DNA of 17,451 bases from an uncultured Clostridia bacterium (GTDB taxonomy: Bacteria; Bacillota; Clostridia; Oscillospirales; Ruminococcaceae): NCBI GenBank assembly GCA_937894185.1, contig CALCSA010000283.1:1-17451 (forward strand), in the 5' to 3' direction. Position 1 is the first letter of the stretch, and each line of letters starts with the position of its first letter. This document shows, piece after piece, positions 13,155-17,451 of the stretch. Both the position numbers and the translations under genes were made by a program. The notes below the pieces were generated by a model that saw only the letters and a program-made list of their open reading frames with translations, did not search any database and was not told the origin of the DNA.

Positions 13155-13925
13155 ATGAGGATCGACTTAAACAGTGATTTGGGAGAAAGTTTTGGTGCCT
13201 ACACCATGGGACTGGACTCCCAAGTCATACCACACATCACATCTGCCAACGTGGCTTGCGGCTATCACGCAGGGGATCCTGTGGTGATGGAGGCGACGGT
13301 TCAGATGTGCAAACAGCACGGTGTTGCGGTGGGGGCCCATCCCGGCTACCCGGACCTGATGGGGTTTGGCCGGCGCAATATGGGGGCCTCTCCCGCCGAG
13401 GTCAAGTCCTATATAAAATATCAGGTTGGCGCTCTGATGGCCTTTTGCCAAAGCGCCGGTATGAAGCTTCAGCATGTAAAGCCCCACGGGGCGCTTTACA
13501 ACACGGCTGCCAAAGACTACAAGCTGGCTGCTGCCATTGCGCAGGCGGTTTATGAGGTAGATCCTACGATTATTCTACTGGGTCTTTCGGGAAGTCAGTC
13601 TCTGGTGGCCGCAAAAGATATTGGTCTGCCCTGTGCCAGCGAAGTGTTTGCCGACCGCGCCTACAACGCCGACGGCAGTCTGGTAGCCCGGGGGACTCCC
13701 GGTGCGGTGATCCATGACGTGGATGAATGTGTTGCCCGCATCATTAGAATGGTGAAGGAGCACAAGGTAACTGCCATTACCGGGGAAGAAGTCTCTCTTT
13801 CTCCTCAGTCCATCTGTGTCCACGGCGACACCCCGGAGGCGGTTGCCTTTGTAAAAAATATCAAAGAAAAGCTAATGGAAAACGGCATCACTCCTTCTAA
13901 TCTGGGACAGATTACAGCGGATTAA
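13155..13925 (+). CDS. pxpA: 5-oxoprolinase subunit A (LamB/YcsF family)
   Basis: Subunit of the ATP-dependent prokaryotic 5-oxoprolinase PxpABC, which opens 5-oxoproline (pyroglutamate) to glutamate; formerly annotated LamB/YcsF. 256 aa, the usual length. Family marks: MRIDLNSDLGESFGAY at the N-terminus, SANVACGYHAGDP, VGAHPGYPDLMGFGRR, HVKPHGALYN, EVFADRAYNADGSLV and SICVHGD near the end. ATG 13155 has AGGAGG (13141-13146) 8 nt upstream; the 14 upstream codons in frame overlap the promoter -10 and are not used. First gene of an operon with an NRAMP-like transporter, pxpB and pxpC. Confidence 0.95.
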   Translation: MRIDLNSDLGESFGAYTMGLDSQVIPHITSANVACGYHAGDPVVMEATVQMCKQHGVAVGAHPGYPDLMGFGRRNMGASPAEVKSYIKYQVGALMAFCQSAGMKLQHVKPHGALYNTAAKDYKLAAAIAQAVYEVDPTIILLGLSGSQSLVAAKDIGLPCASEVFADRAYNADGSLVARGTPGAVIHDVDECVARIIRMVKEHKVTAITGEEVSLSPQSICVHGDTPEAVAFVKNIKEKLMENGITPSNLGQITAD

Positions 13926-13963
13926 GCAGGCAGAAGCTTACTATACCAAAAAGGAGAATACTG

Positions 13964-15181
13964 ATGAAAAAGACAACGAAATCCCGTTCCGAACAAAGCG
14001 CTGGCGTTCTGATTGCCGCCGCATTTTTGATGGCTACTTCCGCCATTGGCCCCGGTTTTTTGACCCAGACCGCTACCTTTACCGGCCGCTTTCATGGAAG
14101 CTTTGGCTTTGTAATTCTTATTTCTCTGGTGCTGGCGGCTGTGGTGCAGCTGAATGTCTGGCGTGTGCTTTGTGTTTCCAACCTGCGGGGTCAGGATGTG
14201 GCCAACCAGGTGCTCAAGGGCCTCGGCTACTTTGTGGCCGCTCTCATCTGTCTGGGAGGCCTTGCCTTTAACATCGGCAACGTAGGCGGAACCTCTCTGG
14301 GCCTCAACGCTGCTCTTGGCTTGGATGTCCGTGTGGGTTACATCATCAGTGGAGCCATAGGCATTGCGGTCTTTACCATCAAGCAGGCTTCCAAGGTGAT
14401 GGATACTCTGGTAAAAGTGCTGGGCGGCATTATGATTGTCATCATCCTTGTGGTGATCTTTATTGTGCAGCCTCCCGTTGGGCTGGCTCTGAAGGAGACC
14501 TTTGTTCCCTCCACCCCAATCCCCGAGCTTGCCCCTGCCATCCTCACCCTGCTGGGTGGAACCGTTGGCGGATACATCACATTTTCCGGTGCTCACCGCC
14601 TGCTTGATGCGGGAATCAGCGGGGAAGAAAATCTGGAGCAGATCAACCGCAGCTCCATTATGGGTATCGGCATTGCGGCCATTGTCCGCATTTTCCTGTT
14701 CTTGGCGGTATTGGGCGTTGTGGTGGCCGGCGTGACTCTGGACCCTTCCAATCCCGCTGCCGACGCTTTCCGCATTGGCGCAGGCGAACTGGGCTACCGT
14801 TTCTTTGGTCTGGTGCTGTGGGCCGCTGGGACCACCTCCATTGTGGGAGCTGCCTACACCTCGGTTTCCTTCCTCAAAACCTTGAACGAGACCATTAACA
14901 AAAACGCCAACATGGTGACAGTAGGCTTTATCGCCATTTCTACTTTGATCATGCTCCTGCTGGGACAGCCTGCCAAGCTGCTGGTTCTGGCCGGGGCCCT
15001 CAACGGACTGATTCTGCCGGTGACTCTGGGCGTCTGCCTGGTGGCATCCCAGAAAAAGAGCATCATGGGCGAAGACTACAAGCATCCTACCTGGCTGTTT
15101 GTAGCCGGAATCATTGTGTTCTGTCTGTCCGCTTACCTTGGAATCACTTCTCTGGGTAATCTATCAAAACTGTTCGCATAA
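13964..15181 (+). CDS. NRAMP-family-related transporter lacking the metal-binding motif, in the pxp operon
   Basis: A 405-aa polytopic membrane protein with about eleven hydrophobic segments, related to NRAMP/divalent-cation transporters and to Bacillus YcsG, which also sits between ycsF and kip genes. True NRAMPs bind metal with D-P-G-N in helix 1 and a Met-Pro-His stretch in helix 6. Here helix 1 reads AIGPGFLTQ (G29-P30-G31-F32), so both Asp and Asn are missing. The helix 6 region reads GGYITFSGAHRLL (about 202-214), without the Met ligand. The fold is kept but metal transport is unlikely. Lying between pxpA and pxpB (38 bp and 17 bp gaps), it probably carries a pathway substrate such as 5-oxoproline or a related compound; this is inference. 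ATG 13964 has AAGGAG 8 nt upstream. Confidence 0.88.
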   Translation: MKKTTKSRSEQSAGVLIAAAFLMATSAIGPGFLTQTATFTGRFHGSFGFVILISLVLAAVVQLNVWRVLCVSNLRGQDVANQVLKGLGYFVAALICLGGLAFNIGNVGGTSLGLNAALGLDVRVGYIISGAIGIAVFTIKQASKVMDTLVKVLGGIMIVIILVVIFIVQPPVGLALKETFVPSTPIPELAPAILTLLGGTVGGYITFSGAHRLLDAGISGEENLEQINRSSIMGIGIAAIVRIFLFLAVLGVVVAGVTLDPSNPAADAFRIGAGELGYRFFGLVLWAAGTTSIVGAAYTSVSFLKTLNETINKNANMVTVGFIAISTLIMLLLGQPAKLLVLAGALNGLILPVTLGVCLVASQKKSIMGEDYKHPTWLFVAGIIVFCLSAYLGITSLGNLSKLFA

Positions 15182-15198
15182 GGAAGGAGGTTGCCCCA

Positions 15199-15945
15199 TT
15201 GTACCACAAGGCAAAATATCTGCCTGCCGGTGATTGCGGCGTCGTTGTGGAATTGGGCAATGCCATTACGCCTCAGATTAACGGGCGGGTGCGGGGATTC
15301 CTTCTGGTTCTGGAGGATGCTAAGCTGGAGGGTATTGTGTCGGTGAACACCACCTACCGCTCTCTGCTGATCCAGTACGATCCCCTGCGGCTGCCCTATG
15401 GGAAGCTGGTGGAGACTCTGCGGGGTCTGGAATCCCGGCTTTATACCACCCAGTTGCCTCCCGCCCGGGTGCTGGAGGTTCCCACCCTGTACGGCGGCGA
15501 GTTTGGCCCCGATCTGGATTTTGTGGCAGAGCACGCCGGCATGAGCACCGATGAAGTGGTGCGCATTCACCACTCCACCGAATATCTGGTCTACATGCTG
15601 GGCTTTACCCCGGGCTTTTCGTATCTGGGGGGGATGGACACCGCCATCGAAACGCCCCGGCTCAAGACTCCCCGGGGAAAGATTCCCGGCGGTTCGGTGG
15701 GAATCGCAGGCAAACAGACCGGTATCTATTCCATCGACAGCCCCGGAGGCTGGCAGCTCATCGGCCGCACCCCCATTCTACTTTATAATCCCGACGGGGA
15801 GCCGCCGATTCCGCACCAAACCGGGGACTACATCCGGTTTGTGCCCATCAGCCGGGAAGAGTATGACTCCATTGCACAGGCGGTCCGGCAGGGAACCTAT
15901 GAGTACCGCCTGCTTCCCAGAAAGGAGGCATTGGTAAATGAGTAA
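15199..15945 (+). CDS. pxpB: 5-oxoprolinase subunit B (KipI family)
   Basis: Subunit of PxpABC, homologous to the Bacillus sporulation kinase inhibitor KipI and to the N-terminal half of allophanate hydrolase subunit 1-type proteins. 248 aa, normal length. Signatures: YLPAGDCGVVVELGN at the N-terminus, HHSTEYLVYMLGFTPGFSYL, PRGKIPGGSVGIAGKQTGIY and SPGGWQLIGRTP. The start is a TTG at 15199, supported by AAGGAGG 8 nt upstream. It follows the transporter gene by 17 bp and overlaps pxpC by 8 bp (ATG of pxpC inside its last codons), so the B and C subunits are likely translationally coupled. Confidence 0.94.
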   Translation: MYHKAKYLPAGDCGVVVELGNAITPQINGRVRGFLLVLEDAKLEGIVSVNTTYRSLLIQYDPLRLPYGKLVETLRGLESRLYTTQLPPARVLEVPTLYGGEFGPDLDFVAEHAGMSTDEVVRIHHSTEYLVYMLGFTPGFSYLGGMDTAIETPRLKTPRGKIPGGSVGIAGKQTGIYSIDSPGGWQLIGRTPILLYNPDGEPPIPHQTGDYIRFVPISREEYDSIAQAVRQGTYEYRLLPRKEALVNE

Positions 15946-17044
15946 TACCACTGCCATCCAGATCATCAGCCCGGGGCTTTTAACCACGGTGCAAGACGAT
16001 GGCCGCTACGCCTATCAGCGGTTCGGCATGTCTATTTCGGGAGTGATGGATCAGTTTTCCAGCCATGTGGCCAACTTTTTGGTGGGGAACGCCCCGGTCG
16101 AAGCCGTGCTGGAAACAACACTGATGGGTCCTTCTATGGAAATGCAGGGGGACTGTGTGATTGCCGTAACAGGAGCCGACATGGCTCCTCAAATCAACGG
16201 GAAGCCGGTTCCCATGTGGCAGACCCTGCCGGTGTCCAAGGGGATGGTACTGTCCTTTGCGGCTCTTGCATCGGGGGCTCGCAGCTACATTGCCTTTGCC
16301 GGGGGCATTGACCTGCCGGAGGTGATGGGCAGCCGCTCCACCTACGCCAAGGCCAAGGTAGGTGGGCTGGAAGGCCGTCCTCTGCGTGCCGGAGACGTGC
16401 TCCGCGTCAACCGCCTGCAAAAAAGTCTGGACCTAAAGCGGATTCGAGTGCCGGAGCAGCACATACCCAAGTATCCTGCCCAACAGGTGCTGCGGGTTGT
16501 GCTGGGCCCTCAGGATGATTACTTCACCAAAGAGGGTATCGACACCCTTTGCACCGCGCAGTACACGGTGAGCAAGGAGTGCGACCGGATGGGCTACCGT
16601 CTGGAAGGCGTGCCCATCGCCCACAAAGAATCTGCCGACATCATCTCTGACGGCATTATGATCGGAAGCGTTCAGGTCCCCGGCAACGGCCTGCCCATTA
16701 TTTTGATGGCGGATCGCCAGACCACGGGAGGCTACACCAAGGTGGCCACCGTTATCTCCACCGATCTGCCCAAGGTAGCTCAGGCCAAGGCGGGAGACCG
16801 CTTCCGCTTTCAGGTGGTATCGGTGGAGGAGTCCCAGCAGATTCTGGTGGAGCAAGCCAAACGGATGCAGGCCCTGCAAACCAGCTGCATCCCGGTGGTG
16901 GAAGCACCTGCCCAGCAGGCGGTCACTGCGCCTCAACCGGCGGCTCCGGCCAGAACGGCGGCCCCGGCTATGGGCCGGGTCATACACCAGTCCCTTACCA
17001 TTGATGGCGTGAACTTTCAGGTAGAACTCAGAGAAATACTATAA
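15938..17044 (+). CDS. pxpC: 5-oxoprolinase subunit C (KipA family) with a C-terminal extension
   Basis: Subunit of PxpABC; the family was earlier named biotin-dependent carboxyltransferase-like or KipA. 368 aa. The family core is complete: ISPGLLTTVQDDGRYAYQ at the start, GMSISGVMDQFS, AVTGADMAPQINGK, RSYIAFAGGIDLPEVMGSRS, RVVLGPQDDYF and GSVQVPGNGLPIILMADRQT with TTGGYTKVATV. After the core come an Ala/Pro/Gln-rich linker (about residues 319-346) and a short end piece, SLTIDGVNFQVELREIL, which resembles the first strands of biotinyl domains but has no lysine attachment motif. ATG 15938 overlaps pxpB by 8 bp, and the AGAAAGGAGG SD lies within pxpB. No clear terminator follows; 17045-17169 holds only a small gctgc/gcagc hairpin. 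Confidence 0.94.
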   Translation: MSNTTAIQIISPGLLTTVQDDGRYAYQRFGMSISGVMDQFSSHVANFLVGNAPVEAVLETTLMGPSMEMQGDCVIAVTGADMAPQINGKPVPMWQTLPVSKGMVLSFAALASGARSYIAFAGGIDLPEVMGSRSTYAKAKVGGLEGRPLRAGDVLRVNRLQKSLDLKRIRVPEQHIPKYPAQQVLRVVLGPQDDYFTKEGIDTLCTAQYTVSKECDRMGYRLEGVPIAHKESADIISDGIMIGSVQVPGNGLPIILMADRQTTGGYTKVATVISTDLPKVAQAKAGDRFRFQVVSVEESQQILVEQAKRMQALQTSCIPVVEAPAQQAVTAPQPAAPARTAAPAMGRVIHQSLTIDGVNFQVELREIL

Positions 17045-17169
17045 CCTCAACAGGAACAAAAACACCTAAAACTAAAACACTGCCCACGCTGCCTTGCAGC
17101 ACCCAAAACAGCCCGAACACTTTGGCGCCGGATGGAAGGGCTTACCGGAATGAGAACATACGGTACTCC

Positions 17170-17200
17170 TTGACAGTTGCGCCAATGGGATATTTATTAA
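17170..17200 (+). promoter_or_regulatory. Promoter of the cobalamin-riboswitch transcript
   Basis: Perfect TTGACA (17170-17175). The -10 is ambiguous within tatttattaa: TTTATT at 17 bp, TTATTA at 18 bp or TATTAA at 19 bp spacing. The riboswitch begins about 20 bp further on. An inverted pair, taccg/cggta, flanks the upstream side. Confidence 0.6.
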
Positions 17201-17223
17201 GGGTATCCAAACAACGGAATAAG

Positions 17224-17388
17224 AGCAGACGGTTGCCATACCGGCATGAATAGGGAATGCGGTTAGAATCCGCGACAGCACACACTACTGTAAAAGCCGC
17301 GAAACACAATCGCACCACTGGAAGGCTGCTTTCGGGAAGCCTTGTGGAGTAGGCTGGAGGCTTTGAGTCAGGATATCTGCCGGCTGCT
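17224..17388 (+). promoter_or_regulatory. Cobalamin (B12) riboswitch aptamer
   Basis: Conserved elements appear in order: GGTTGCC (17231-17237), AGGGAATGCGGT (from 17252), GAATCCGCGACAGC (from 17266), ACTACTGT, GCGAAAC, CCACTGG (from 17315), CGGGAAGCC (from 17333), and AGTCAGGATATCTGCC (from 17366). The end pair agcag/ctgct (17224-17228 with 17384-17388) closes the domain. It represses downstream expression when adenosyl- or methylcobalamin binds. The controlled gene starts beyond the window edge and is probably for B12 uptake or synthesis. Confidence 0.93.
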
Positions 17389-17396
17389 GTTGAAAA

Positions 17397-17422
17397 AGAC
17401 CCCTTGGTGATGAAGGGGGTTT
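17397..17422 (+). terminator. Probable expression-platform hairpin of the B12 riboswitch
   Basis: agacccctt (17397-17405) pairs with aagggggtt (17414-17422, two G-T pairs), directly after the aptamer. The tail is only moderately T-rich (tagggttggttt), so it may act as a terminator or as a different regulatory helix. Confidence 0.4.
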
Positions 17423-17451
17423 AGGGTTGGTTTGCTTTATTCACCGGGGAC

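Noticed and set aside
13922..15085. 387-aa minus-strand frame opposite the NRAMP-like gene
   Set aside because: Composition rich in His, Gln and Gly typical of antisense to a membrane protein; no start signals.

Overview
The window looks like a chromosomal segment of a GC-rich Clostridia member (Bacillota), possibly Oscillospiraceae-like. The evidence is strong AGGAGG-type ribosome binding sites, several TTG/GTG starts fixed by their Shine-Dalgarno (SD) spacing, sigma-A-like promoters, Rho-independent terminators, a GlpP antiterminator, an ECF vitamin S component and a small protein resembling Clostridial DUF6774. This placement is inference. There are no rRNA or tRNA genes, CRISPR arrays, insertion sequences or phage genes, and most genes are metabolic or transport functions. 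Left part (1-5300): the 3' end of a Cu+ P-type ATPase gene (copA) meets a convergent HD-GYP response regulator gene at a 17-bp-stem terminator. The regulator's receiver domain is split by a one-base frameshift in a six-base run. Next, on the minus strand, come a pyridoxal/pyridoxamine kinase and an ECF S component, which together suggest vitamin B6 salvage. Middle (5296-9610): a GtrA-family membrane protein gene lies behind a leader of about 225 nt rich in overlapping inverted repeats and ending in a terminator-like hairpin. A divergent gene encodes a BtuF/FecB-like lipoprotein, with a consensus promoter sitting inside a large inverted repeat. Three small genes follow (49, 72 and 102 aa), then the overlapping isoprenoid genes ispD-ispF with a near-perfect promoter. 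Right part (9610-17451): glpP encodes a glycerol-3-phosphate-responsive antiterminator. A long terminator hairpin separates it from a gene of the malate/L-lactate dehydrogenase (Ldh2) family, and a second, divergent Ldh2 paralogue resembling 2,3-diketo-L-gulonate reductase (YiaK/DlgD) converges on it. After about 600 bp of poorly explained DNA comes a compact operon, pxpA - NRAMP-like transporter - pxpB - pxpC. It encodes the prokaryotic 5-oxoprolinase plus a probable dedicated transporter that lacks the NRAMP metal-binding motif. The window ends with a promoter and a complete cobalamin riboswitch whose target gene lies beyond the edge. The least explained and possibly novel items are the gtrA leader RNA, the possible GlpP control of the Ldh2 gene, the divergent NRAMP-like protein and the C-terminal extension of PxpC. 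No wholly new system is proven by the sequence alone.
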